Source: Chara braunii
Lineage: Eukaryota > Streptophyta > Charophyceae > Charales > Characeae
Assembly: GCA_003427395.1 (NCBI GenBank)
Contig: BFEA01000157.1
Span: 2,680,232 to 2,707,073 of the forward strand
Direction of reading: 5' to 3'
Length of the DNA stretch: 26,842 bases
Shown: positions 1-7,317 of the stretch, piece after piece
Layout of the letters: every line of letters begins with the position of its first letter
Numbering within the stretch: position 1 is the first letter of the stretch
The notes under the pieces: model-generated
Databases searched by the model: none
The model's input: the letters and a program-made list of their open reading frames with translations, nothing else
What the model was told of the DNA's origin: nothing
Position numbers and translations under genes: made by a program

Positions 1-114
1 GCCCCCAATACCCGCATACACCAACCTAACACTCCCGTACCACCCCCAATATCCTTATTAACCCCCCCAATATCCCCTATATCACCCCTATACTGCGCCT
101 ATATTCCAACCCAT
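1..114. repeat. C-rich low-complexity opening
   Basis: Loosely repeated words of the form CCCCCAATA with runs of C. No open frame looks coding on either strand. It resembles the other word clusters in the window in being a short word shuffled with variable spacing. Confidence 0.5.
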
Positions 115-186
115 ACCTGCGGCGCATCGCGTGCGCTCGAGCTCCGCACGTGTAAGCATGCACGCGCACGTGATGCGACGCACCCC
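115..186. repeat. GCGCAC-type GC-rich word cluster
   Basis: Dense GTGCGC, GCACGTG and TGCGGCGCA words, very like the cluster at 25636-25730 near the other end of the window. It is followed by a poly(A) run at 254-268. No coding signal is seen. From 187 to 512 there is only AT-rich sequence and pyrimidine runs. Confidence 0.45.
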
Positions 187-512
187 ACTAAATAGGATAT
201 ATAAAAAAAATTGGAGAAGGCTGGCTGAGGTAGCCAATGGTGCACCTCCCCACAAAAAAAAAAAAAAAGGGCCCACGTATTCCTTGTTGAATAGTTTTTT
301 TCCCGGAGGACCCCAGCAGTACATATGCTAGGGTCCCAACATCTCAAGAGATGTTCAGCAAATTTCGTGTACAAGAAGAGCAGGGCAGCAATATATGTTC
401 TGGATCCGAAGTCAGGTCTGCTTTCGAGCAGTTATGGGTTACAAGTTACAACTACTTACTACGGTAGCTCTCTCTTTCTTTCTTTTCTTTTACCTACGAG
501 CAGTGGCCCTAA

Positions 513-591
513 GGGCCTTGCTCCACTCGTCACCAGCACAAAAGACAAAACATATGCGACGCATGTGTTCCATGTTCTAGCAGAAGGTTCA
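513..591 (+). repeat. MITE-like element, right end missing
   Basis: Left part of the roughly 117-bp MITE-like family defined best at 26330-26446. It starts GGGCCTTGCTCCACTCGTCA, then has the internal words AAAAGACAAAACATATG and TTCCATGTTCTAGCAGAAG, and fades into a pyrimidine run. The pyrimidine run plus element start recurs about 125 bp further on, so this and the next copy look like a local tandem duplication. Confidence 0.55.
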
Positions 592-637
592 TTCATCTCT
601 TTCTTTTGTTTCCTTTTCCTACGACAAGTGGCCCTAA

Positions 638-753
638 GGGCCTTGCTTCACTCGTCACCACTGTACAAAAGACAAAACATATGGCGGCGTACGGTTCCAT
701 GTTCTAGCAGAAGATTCATTCTAGTTTTGCACATTTTTAGTGGAGGGAAGCCC
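638..753 (+). mobile_element. MITE-like element, near full length
   Basis: A 116-bp copy: left end GGGCCTTGCTTCACTCGTCA, internal ATATGGCGGCGTA and TTCCATGTTCTAGCAGAAGA, right end TTAGTGGAGGGAAGCCC, an imperfect inverse of the left end. No ORF. No clear target-site duplication is visible; flanks are TAA on the left and TGA on the right. Confidence 0.6.
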
Positions 754-1009
754 TGAAAAGCACGTGGTGAGTTGGCCTGCTATTGGCCTGAAACTCGCGT
801 GCTCAGTGGTCCCATAACTGCTGAAACACGGACCTTAAAGTGAATCAACAGCATATATACTTGGCGTGCCATACCTTCAGCAAGGCCATGACTACTACCT
901 CGTTCATGGCAACGTGGCCCTTGCTGATTGTGTGCAGGGCCCTCTCGGATAACCTGCAGGGGGGTTGAAATAAATATTAATAAGGAGTTATTTGTTTACA
1001 TTTTTCCCC
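754..1009. other. No feature recognised
   Basis: Mixed-composition sequence without a convincing ORF, RNA motif or repeat boundary. Confidence 0.4.
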
Positions 1010-1010
1010 C

Positions 1011-1058
<48 letters not shown>

Positions 1059-1136
1059 GCGTGTTCTCACACATAACAGCCGCTTTTTTTTTTTTTTCTT
1101 CTTTTTTTTTCCCTTTTTTTTCCTTTTTTTTTTTTG
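1010..1136. repeat. (CT)n microsatellite and poly(T) tract
   Basis: A (CT)n run at about 1010-1056 and an interrupted poly(T) tract at 1083-1136. Frames read through here are artefacts of the repeats. Confidence 0.9.
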
Positions 1137-1289
1137 CGCATCGGTGACCAGCACACTTGCGCCGCAGGTATGCTCCAACCACCCCCCCCACCCCGAAACC
1201 AAAGTTTCTCAGCGGATTTGGGCTGTACTCAGCAAGCGCAGTACAGACCCGAAGTCAGAACAAAAAAAAAAGAAGAGGGAGACTGTTTT

Positions 1290-1383
1290 CTGAGCCGTCG
1301 GCTACCGCCGACCGGTCGGCCGTGATAGGTCGGTACAATACGGTCGGAGGTCGGCCCGACCGGTCGGCGGGGATGCAACCCTG
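1290..1383. repeat. CCGGTCGG word cluster ending in hAT-like terminus
   Basis: Repeated CGGTCGG words, including the perfect palindromes GCCGACCGGTCGGC at 1307-1320 and CCGACCGGTCGG at 1356-1367. The cluster stops at GCAACCCTG (1375-1383), the inverse of CAGGGTTGC, followed by TACTATATACTATATA. hAT-superfamily elements commonly begin CAGGG and carry short repeated transposase-binding words just inside their ends, so this reads as a right end. No partner left end was found upstream. Confidence 0.5.
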
Positions 1384-1419
1384 TACTATATACTATATAC
1401 CCCCCCCCCAAAAAAAAAA

Positions 1420-1722
1420 AAAATTCTGAAGAAAACAAATGCTATGCAGAAAAATAAATTGAACAATATTCGCCTCAACGTTACATTCAAATTCTTTACC
1501 GGATTTGAAATAAAAATAAAACACAGAAAACAAATAATAATTAAAAAAATAAGAAAAAATGAAAAGAGTTAAAATTAGTGATTGGGCAAGCACATTTTTG
1601 ACACTGCCATATTTGGAGGTTTTTCATTTTTTTGGGTTTAGCCAAATGTCCCAAAAAGTTATAGATTTGTATTTCACATAATACAAAACTTAAGGAAAAA
1701 ATAAAAAATAAAAATAAATAAA
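1420..1722 (+). repeat. AT-rich module, copy A
   Basis: First of four degenerate copies of an AT-rich module. Diagnostic words: CAAATTCTTTACC (about 1490), TAGTGATTGGGCAAGCACAT, GACACTGCCAT, GGTTTAGCCAAATGTCCC and TTCACATAAT. Copy B (1870-2150) matches it nearly throughout. No ORF. Confidence 0.55.
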
Positions 1723-1732
1723 TAACAGGGTT

Positions 1733-1825
1733 GCCGGCGTTCGGGACAGGCCGAACGCCCGAACCCGAACGCCCGAACGTACGGGACCCCTTCGGAAGGC
1801 GTTCGGCCGTTCGGGCCGAACGCGG
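1733..1825. repeat. CCGAACG subterminal cluster, left
   Basis: About eight CCGAACG/CGTTCGG words. A perfect hairpin at 1799-1823 has 10-bp arms (GCGTTCGGCC / GGCCGAACGC) around the loop GTTCG. Followed by A-runs. Confidence 0.65.
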
Positions 1826-1869
1826 ACCAAAAAAAAAAAAAAACAAAAAAAAAACAAAGTTTTCAAAAA

Positions 1870-2150
1870 AATCCAAAAAAAACATATGTTATGGAAAAAA
1901 ATAAACTAAACAACATTTGCCTGGGCACTACATCCAAATTCTTTACCAAATTTGAATTAAAAATAAAATACAGAAAATAAACACTACGATAAAAAAAAGA
2001 AAAAAAAAAAGAGAATTCAAATGAGTGAGTGTGCCAGCACCTTTTCGACACCGCCATCTTTGCCAATTTTTAATTATTGTTTGGCATTGACAAATGCCCT
2101 TAAAATTTACAGATATGTAGTTTACATAATCAATAACTCATTTTTTTTTT
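1870..2150 (+). repeat. AT-rich module, copy B
   Basis: Matches copy A: ATATGTTATGGAAAAAAATA, CAAATTCTTTACCAAATTTG, GAGTGAGTGTGCCAGCACCT, GACACCGCCATCTTTG, ATATGTAGTTTACATAAT. No coding signal. Confidence 0.55.
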
Positions 2151-2159
2151 TTTTAAATA

Positions 2160-2360
2160 ATAATTTTTTTTAGGCCCCAAAATAAAGTAAACACAAAAAG
2201 TTAAAAGTGAAAAAAAACAAAATAGTGAGTGGGCGAGCACGTTTTGACATCCCCATCTTTGACGTTTTTTAATGTTTTTTTGGCTTAGCAGAATGACTTC
2301 AAAATTTATAGGCGTCTAAGGCATGTAGGTTACATCATAGAGAACTCACAAAAAAAAATT
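2160..2360 (+). repeat. AT-rich module, copy C (3' half)
   Basis: Begins TTTTTTTTAGGCCCCAAAAT and carries TAGTGAGTGGGCGAGCACGT, CATCCCCATCTTTGACG, TTTGGCTTAGCAGAATG and ATGTAGGTTACATCATAG. It lacks the CAAATTCTTTACC half seen in A and B. Confidence 0.5.
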
Positions 2361-2382
2361 CAGAAAAAAAAACTTATTGTTA

Positions 2383-2495
2383 GGCCCCGAAAAGTTTTTT
2401 GGCGGGGGCCGAACTTGGAGGTGTTCGGCCCCCGAACAGGACCCCGAACGCCCGAACGTTCGGGGGCCAGCCCGGGGGCCCCCGAACGTTCGGTC
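2383..2495. repeat. CCGAACG / GGGGCC cluster, right
   Basis: Starts GTTAGGCCCCGAAAAGTTTT, an arm that can pair with the following GGCGGGGGCC. Contains the perfect 12-bp palindrome CCGAACGTTCGG twice (2452-2463 and 2482-2493). Leads into the terminus GTTAACCCTG and a (TA)n run. Confidence 0.65.
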
Positions 2496-2506
2496 AGTTA
2501 ACCCTG

Positions 2507-2760
2507 TATATATATATATATGTAGAGTTTTCCATCTGGTGTGGGTGAGTGATAGTCTACTTTGATTTTGGTTAAGTTAGATTATCATTTACAGTGTAAT
2601 CAGTGAGGGGATTCTGCAGACTGTTGAGGGTTCAGCCTCCTGATGAGTCGCTAAAACTCCGACGAAACAGTTTGTCACAGCCCCTCGTTTGTTGTCCTCT
2701 TCTCTCTCTCTGCCTACGGTTTACCGGGCAGTTCTGTTTGTGACGATATATATAGATATA
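2507..2760 (+). mobile_element. Hammerhead-bearing insert between TA tracts
   Basis: A roughly 220-bp segment of unrelated composition lies between a (TA)n run at 2507-2522 and another at 2745-2761. It contains the hammerhead ribozyme and a pyrimidine-rich stretch (TGTCCTCTTCTCTCTCTCTG). This is consistent with insertion of a small ribozyme-carrying retroelement, such as a retrozyme LTR or the repeat of a Penelope-like element, into a TA site. Only one copy is in the window, no primer-binding site or reverse transcriptase adjoins it, and the boundaries are inferred from composition alone. Confidence 0.35.
2605..2686 (+). ncRNA. Type III hammerhead self-cleaving ribozyme
   Basis: All conserved hammerhead parts are present in order. 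Stem III 5' strand: GCAGACTGT (2616-2624). Cleavage triplet GUU (2623-2625), cut predicted after U2625. Stem I: GAGG/CCTC (2626-2629 with 2636-2639), loop GTTCAG. Core CUGAUGA (2640-2646). Stem II: GTCG/CGAC (2647-2650 with 2660-2663), 9-nt loop. Core GAA (2664-2666), then ACAGTTTGT (2667-2675) pairing back along all nine bases of stem III with two G-U wobbles. The stem continues beyond a 5x5 internal loop as GAGGGG (2605-2610) with CCCCTC (2681-2686). The three-way junction has no core mismatch. A GUU triplet is an allowed NUH site but usually slower than GUC. Hammerheads of this type are known from plant retrozymes, satellite RNAs and Penelope-like elements; the carrier here is not identified. 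Confidence 0.88.
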
Positions 2761-2769
2761 TTTTTAAGA

Positions 2770-3060
2770 CCAAGAGATAAAGTGAAAACAAAAAGTGAAA
2801 AGATAAATAAAACAAAATAGTGAGTGGACGAGCATGTTTTTTTTTTTTTAAATGGGTTGCGCCACGCTCCGCTGCAGTGCAATACGGAGGCAACGCTGGA
2901 AGGATCGAGCAGTCAAGCCTACCCCTATGACCCGTCCGTTTATTTCTTTTTTGGCTTAGCAAAATACCTTCAAAAGTTTTTAGCAAAATGCCTTCAAAAT
3001 TTTCATGCATGTACCTCACATCATGAAGAACTCAAAATTAAAAAACTAAAAATAAAAAAA
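2770..3060 (+). repeat. AT-rich module, copy D (with insertion)
   Basis: Carries ACAAAATAGTGAGTGGACGA, then about 100 bp of unrelated sequence (from about 2850), then TTTTTTGGCTTAGCAAAATA, a partial repeat of AGCAAAATGCCTTCAAAATT, and TACCTCACATCATGAAGAAC. The unrelated insert is of mixed composition and not recognised. Confidence 0.5.
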
Positions 3061-3061
3061 T

Positions 3062-3150
3062 TTAGGCCCCCAAATAATTTTTGGGGGGCCCGAACCCTGT
3101 CGGGTTCAGACCCCGAACTGGACCCCGAGCACCCGAACGTTCGGTTAATG
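3062..3150. repeat. CCGAACG cluster with palindrome
   Basis: Starts TTAGGCCCCCAAATAATTTT like the cluster at 2383, then CCCGAAC/GGGTTC words and the palindrome CCGAACGTTCGG at 3133-3144. It ends GTTAATGGGTAGC, which looks like a decayed GTTAACCCTG terminus. Confidence 0.55.
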
Positions 3151-3159
3151 GGTAGCTGA

Positions 3160-3338
3160 AAATTCAAAAATGAAAATTCTGAAGTGAGAGTTTAGGCAGT
3201 CTGAAAATCCTGAATGGTCCTGAATTGGTGAAGGATTCGAAAACCCTGAAAACCACCTGTTTAGGCAGGCTGAATCCTGAAGTGGTGATGAAAAATACGA
3301 CTGTTGTTAACCTTCTCTCGTTCAGCCTGGTAACCCTG
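3160..3338. repeat. CCTGAA word cluster ending in hAT-like terminus
   Basis: Dispersed CTGAAAA, CCTGAA and TTTAGGCAG words, ending GGTAACCCTG (3329-3338) followed by TATGTATATGTATATAT. The terminus matches the other hAT-like ends, but this word does not share the CCGNNC palindrome. Confidence 0.4.
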
Positions 3339-3880
3339 TATGTATATGTATATATTTTTTACTCACACACTCAAGCCCCTTCTATTCTGGGGGGCGCCAG
3401 TCCGGTCGCTCATCCCTGGCAAGCAAACAAACATGAACATAAGAGTTCTATTGGTGAGAGAAAGGGGTGTCCTGGTCTGTCAACCGGGAAACTCCCCTTG
3501 GTACCCAGCCATTGCCCATCCACCTGTCCCCTTTCTGCTCGGCCAATGACTATCTGGTCTTCAATTTGGTTTTCTCAACTCTTCTGTTCATTGCTCTCGC
3601 TCACATTCCTTGCAGAGATACAATTTGTCTGTAGTAGTATTCGTTTGACAAATAGGCAACAAAACTGGGAAAATTGGGACATTGAGTTTCGCTCAATTTA
3701 AAAGAAAAAGAGTCATTTTTAAAGAAATGCCAGTTCCCTACAGGACAAATGAGATGAGATGGAGATATGTGAGACGAGATGAAGACATACAACTTCACAA
3801 AATGGGACAAATGAAAGATGAACAAAACAAAAACTAGAGATAAAAGAGAAGAACAAACGATGAAGAGCCAAGAAGACAAA
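3339..3880. other. No gene recognised
   Basis: Mixed sequence followed by an A-rich stretch. The longest frames (for example 158 codons from 3225 on the plus strand) have no family-like motif and span repeat boundaries. Confidence 0.5.
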
Positions 3881-3999
3881 GGGCCTTGCTGCATTACTCA
3901 TTAAATTTGAAAAGGACGAAAGCTATGGCGGGCGTACTTTTCCTCGTTCTAGTCGAAGATTCATTCTCCATTTTGCACATTTCATTAGTAGTGCGGCGT
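3881..3999 (+). mobile_element. MITE-like element, diverged copy
   Basis: Left end GGGCCTTGCTGCATTACTCA, internal ATGGCGGGCGTA and CGTTCTAGTCGAAGATTCAT, CATTTTGCACATTT, and a decayed right end TTAGTAGTGCGGCGTC. Similar in length to the copies at 638 and 26330. Confidence 0.55.
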
Positions 4000-4475
4000 C
4001 TCAAAGAGGAGGAGGTAAGATCGATGAATGCGAGGATAACACAACTGGAAGATGAAAATAGAGAACGTACAATTCAAGCAAGATTTGGTAAACTGAATAG
4101 AGAAAGAAAAATAAAGAGAAGACCACGAAAGACACAAGGAGACGAGAAAATTGAGAAGTGGAAGAGTGGATGAGCACAAACCGAAGGAGGAAAACATTTG
4201 AGCAAGATGGGTACGTGGTGTAGACGAAAGGACAGACATGAAGGCAAAATGACAACACAACAAAGAATTATGGTGCTGGTCCACGGGATCTTGGCTAGTT
4301 AGAAGTCTGGCAATGTGTCTTCGTATGGCTCGTCTATCAGTGTGTGAGCGACGCGTCCTGAAATGTTCTTCCATTTGCCTGGCTATTCACAACATACTTG
4401 TATGAAACAGAGACGCCGAAGTTTTCAAGTTGTTGCTCCTGAGCTCCAAGTCTTGTTCCTAGACCCTGATTGTCG
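4000..4475. other. No gene recognised; short charged frame
   Basis: A plus-strand frame (3886-4173, 95 codons) ends in a charged, heptad-like stretch containing ITQLEDENRER, but its first third is the MITE above. The rest of the interval shows no ORF with family-like motifs. Confidence 0.3.
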
Positions 4476-4476
4476 G

Positions 4477-5130
4477 TCCTGAAATCCAATTCTCCGTTCT
4501 CCTCTCCCATTGCTGGTCTTGGTTTATTGTTCTGGGTTTGAGCTCTTGTCCCTGAGCTTCAACTGGTGTTGCTCGACTCCTATTGTTGTTCCTGGAATCC
4601 AATTCTCCTTCCTGGTCTCCCATTGCTGTTCCTGTTTACTTGTTCTGCGTTCGAACTCTTGCCACCGAGTTTCCTGGTTGTTGTTCTGGGTCCAAAGACT
4701 CCTAGCAGCCGACTGATGTGTATTTTAAGACTGTTCTTCCCCACATAGGTTTCGCCAAAAACTTCCGGTAACCAGAGTGAAGAATATGAAGTGCCCATTT
4801 TGGCACTAACCTTGGAAATAAAGTCAAGAATAGTATGTCTAGTAACAAGGTTCAACAACCAGTAGGGGCTTTGGTGGTTGTTCCTGAGCTCCCAGGAATC
4901 CAATTATCCTTCCTGGTCTGCCATTGCTAGTCCTGGTTTTCTGTTCCGGGTTTGAATTCTTGTCCCTGAGCTTCAACTGGTATTGCTGGACTCCTGCTGT
5001 TGTTCCTGGAATCCGATTCTCCTTCCTGGTCTGCCATTGCTGTTCCTGGTTTTCTGTTCTGGGTTCGAACTCTTGTCACTGAGTTTCAACTGGTTTTCTT
5101 TGGCTCCTGTTGTTGTTCCTGGACTTCACT
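4477..5130. repeat. Four-copy 113-bp tandem repeat, interrupted
   Basis: Two pairs of units with an exact 113-bp offset: AATCC anchors at 4483 and 4596, then 4897 and 5010. Each unit holds a version of CCTGGAATCCAATTCTCCT, CATTGCTGTTCCTGG, CTGGGTTCGAACTCTTG and CCTGAGCTTCAACTGG. About 190 bp of unrelated sequence (4690-4880) separates the pairs. The GGTTCGAACTC word resembles a pol III B box, but no A box lies at tRNA spacing. Confidence 0.7.
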
Positions 5131-5285
5131 CTGATCCATAGCAAGGGTTCTTCAACTGGGTCCGAACTCTATGATGTCGTACTCCACACCACATCGTAGA
5201 GCGGTACCATCCCGTAGAGCCAATCAATCTTCAAGGTGGCAGGTCACTGTCACCTAGTATTAAAACCTCCACCTTAGGACACTCA

Positions 5286-5412
5286 GGAGGGCATACTCAC
5301 ACTACAACTTTTTGGACTATGCTCTGGACGTGATTGCGGTCAGATTCATCCAGGTCTGGATGTGATTGCTGTCAGATGCACTCTGGAAGGTGCTAGTGTG
5401 AGTATACCCCTC
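5286..5412. repeat. Foldback element with direct repeat inside
   Basis: Inverted ends: GGAGGGCATACTCACACTAC (5286-5305) against CTAGTGTGAGTATACCCCTC (5393-5412). Inside are two direct copies of CTGGAYGTGATTGCKGTCAG. No coding frame. It looks like a small foldback or MITE-like unit. Confidence 0.6.
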
Positions 5413-5428
5413 ATCATGGGTAAGTTGT

Positions 5429-5602
5429 GGATCATGGACAGCTCATGGCCATATCCCACTTCAGGACCCATATCCCACTTCAGGACCCATATCCCACTTC
5501 AGGACCCATATCCCACTTCAGGATTCACCTGCTAGAGAGGAGCTTTCCCTCTCTAGAGGGCGAATCTTGAAGTGGGATATGGGCATGAGCTGTCCATGAT
5601 CC
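5429..5602. repeat. Long palindrome with tandem unit in one arm
   Basis: Outer arms GGATCATGGACAGCTCATGG (5429-5448) and CATGAGCTGTCCATGATCC (5584-5602) are near-perfect inverses. Inside, CATATCCCACTTCAGGA is repeated four times in the left arm and once, inverted, in the right arm. The centre is a tight hairpin (CTAGAGAGG / CCCTCTCTAG, about 5532-5556). The repeat-number imbalance implies expansion after the palindrome formed. Confidence 0.75.
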
Positions 5603-5606
5603 ATTT

Positions 5607-5747
5607 GAAGAAGAAGAAGAAGAAGAAGAAGAAGAAGAAGAAGAAGAAGAAGAAGAAGAAGAAGAAGAGGAGGAGGAGGAGGAGGAGGAGGAGGAGGAGG
5701 AAGAAGGAAGAGGAAGAAGGAAAAGGAAGAAGGAAGAAGAAAGAATA
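5607..5747. repeat. Polypurine (GAA)n-(GAG)n tract
   Basis: (AAG)n to about 5666, (AGG)n to about 5700, then irregular purines. About 140 bases of purine on one strand abut the palindrome above. All frames through it are low-complexity artefacts. Confidence 0.95.
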
Positions 5748-5903
5748 AGACGTACACCAGCAAAAGACCAATGATAATTCCCCCTTCCTCTCGCCAACCA
5801 ACTCCTCCTCCTTTTCTCCTACCCTCTTATTCAAACAATAAATAATAAATAATAATGATGAATGGCTGAACCAGAATCAATGTGTGAATCCCTCTTCTAC
5901 TAA

Positions 5904-5935
5904 GGGCCTTGCCCTGACGTGCAAAAGACAACGCA
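5904..5935 (+). repeat. MITE-like left-end remnant
   Basis: GGGCCTTGCCCTGACGTGCA followed by AAAAGACAACGC matches the first about 30 bp of the MITE family; the rest is absent. Confidence 0.4.
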
Positions 5936-6649
5936 AACCAGACATGGCCTCTCCTCTAAGGCCACCATGCCTGACTCTGCCTTGAAGCTCCTTGATGCAG
6001 CTCTACCCCAACGGGGGCCTTCCAGATGCAGCGCCCACCAAGGTGATGAAGATGGCATCCACCATAGCCAGGCAAGTACCCCTGGCGCTCCCCTCTCCTA
6101 GTCCCCTTCTTCCTTCTCCTCCTACCCGAGCTCCTCCACCATAGCCAAGGTGTGGAGCTGGGCGCTCCTCTTCCCCCACAGCGCTGCACACTAGCTCTGC
6201 TCCTCCAGCGCTCCAGAAGCATGATGCCCAAAACTTGCACGCAGCAAATGAGGATGAGGCTCTCGCTCAACCTGGAGATATAGCGGCCAACCTGCCTCTT
6301 GGGCGGTGACTTCCAGGCCGCATGACCTCCAAGCAACCGGTACCTCCTCCCTTTCGGAGGGAAACATCATTGCAGTCTCTGATATCATCCGCACAGGCCC
6401 TAGACTGCAGACTACTTGGACTGGTACCCGCCTAGACCTAGCCTACTGCTACTGGGCCTCTAACAATGCCAACTTTTGTCTGTTTCTGCTCGACCTCCAG
6501 TCCCCAACACATCTACCGTTATTCGAGTGCTACCGGCCTACCTACTACTTGAGTGTTTTCCCCCGCTGCTCTAAATGCCGAGGGCCTACTCCCCCCACTT
6601 GAGTGTTTTCCCTGCTGCAACCCTCAAAGTCACAGCCACAGGTGGGTAC
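5936..6649. other. No gene recognised
   Basis: C-rich, moderately GC-balanced sequence with several short open frames on both strands, none with recognisable motifs and none favoured by a start context. A 47-codon plus frame from 5997 ends at a stop before any domain could form. Confidence 0.4.
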
Positions 6650-6689
6650 CGGCCCTGCAGGGCCTCCAAACAAACAAGTGCCCTTGCGG

Positions 6690-6762
6690 GTCACACACAC
6701 ACTCAGGCCGACACACACTCAGACAGGCACGCAGACCAGCAAGCACACACACACACAGACTT
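6690..6762. repeat. Imperfect (CA)n-rich tract
   Basis: CACACACACTCAGGC-type words repeated several times and a short (CA)n run at 6746-6758. Confidence 0.7.
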
Positions 6763-6949
6763 CGAAAACTCAGCAAAAAGTGGGAATCTCAGCAAGGCAT
6801 TCATTCCAGCGGCAAAACTCATAAATCAGCTGTGTCCTCAGTCTGTGTTTGGCAGGTCCTTACACAGAAATCAATCTCTGTTGAGTCCGTGTTGACACAT
6901 CCACTATTTAGGAAGAAAGATTTGCAGCTCCTTTCTGATCATTGGCTCA

Positions 6950-7134
6950 TTCATTCATTTGATGGAATTGCTTCATTCATTCATTCATTCATTGAATTTC
7001 ATTCACTCGTTCAGTCATTCATTTATTCATTCATGCTTCCATTGATTTATTCCCACCCATCTGATTTGATTGGGATTCGAACTCAGGTCGGCATTTCAAA
7101 AAGCTCATTGGTGCACCAACTGATCTATTGGAAA
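6950..7134 (-). mobile_element. tRNA-derived SINE, minus strand
   Basis: On the minus strand an A box TAGATCAGTTGG (7127-7116) is followed 43 nt later by a B box GAGTTCGAATCC (7084-7073), exact tRNA spacing. T-stem and acceptor pairing are poor, so this is a tRNA-derived head, not a working tRNA. Downstream lies a (TGAA)n-like tail (about 7045-6950), typical of some SINE 3' ends. Confidence 0.6.
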
Positions 7135-7317
7135 AAGATGTATTAGACTATTAGTTTCATTGATGCATTCCTTCATTCCTGGACTCAGTAATCATTCGAG
7201 AGCGAAATAAATCAATGCATGCACAAGTCGATCAAACGGAGAGTAAAGAGTTGAGGGAGGCTGCATGAATGAAAGAATAAGAACTGGAAATTGATTCAAA
7301 AGAATTCAACACATCAA

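Larger units (their letters stand above)
1726..2506. mobile_element. Candidate non-autonomous hAT-like element
   Basis: Starts CAGGGTTGCCGGCGTTCGG and ends GTTCGGTCAGTTAACCCTG, so both ends show CAGGGTT in inverted orientation. Immediately inside each end lies a cluster of CCGAACG words (1733-1825 and 2383-2495), as expected of subterminal transposase-binding sites. The interior holds AT-rich modules B and C and no transposase frame. The flanks (ATAAATAA left, TATATATA right) do not give a clean 8-bp duplication, but both are low-complexity AT. Two neighbouring unpaired ends could equally give this picture. Confidence 0.45.

Noticed and set aside
325-756. 143-codon plus frame
   Set aside because: It reads straight through two MITE-like copies; repeated peptide pieces come from the DNA duplication.
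928-1293. 121-codon plus frame across (CT)n and poly(T)
   Set aside because: Low-complexity translation of the microsatellite and homopolymers.
1726-2506. Firm hAT target-site duplication
   Set aside because: ATAAATAA and TATATATA flanks match only if shifted by one base and with mismatches; AT-rich context makes this uninformative.
2667-2676. Alternative type I hammerhead reading with a mini stem III (ACA GTT TGT, then C as cleavage base)
   Set aside because: The bases after the would-be cleavage site do not pair with those before CUGAUGA, so stem I is absent. The type III reading pairs all three stems.
3886-4173. Possible small coiled-coil protein
   Set aside because: Its first third is a MITE-like element, and the charged tail lies in an A-rich stretch; no support for a real gene.
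5518-5834. Minus-strand frames rich in Ser, Leu or Phe
   Set aside because: They are the three readings of the polypurine tract and carry no gene signal.
7073-7131. Functional tRNA gene
   Set aside because: A and B boxes fit, but T-stem and acceptor pairing are poor and a repeat tail follows; a SINE is the better reading.
6553-7146. 197-codon plus-strand frame
   Set aside because: It runs through CA-rich repeats and the antisense of a SINE and its tail; no protein-family motif, so it is treated as chance.
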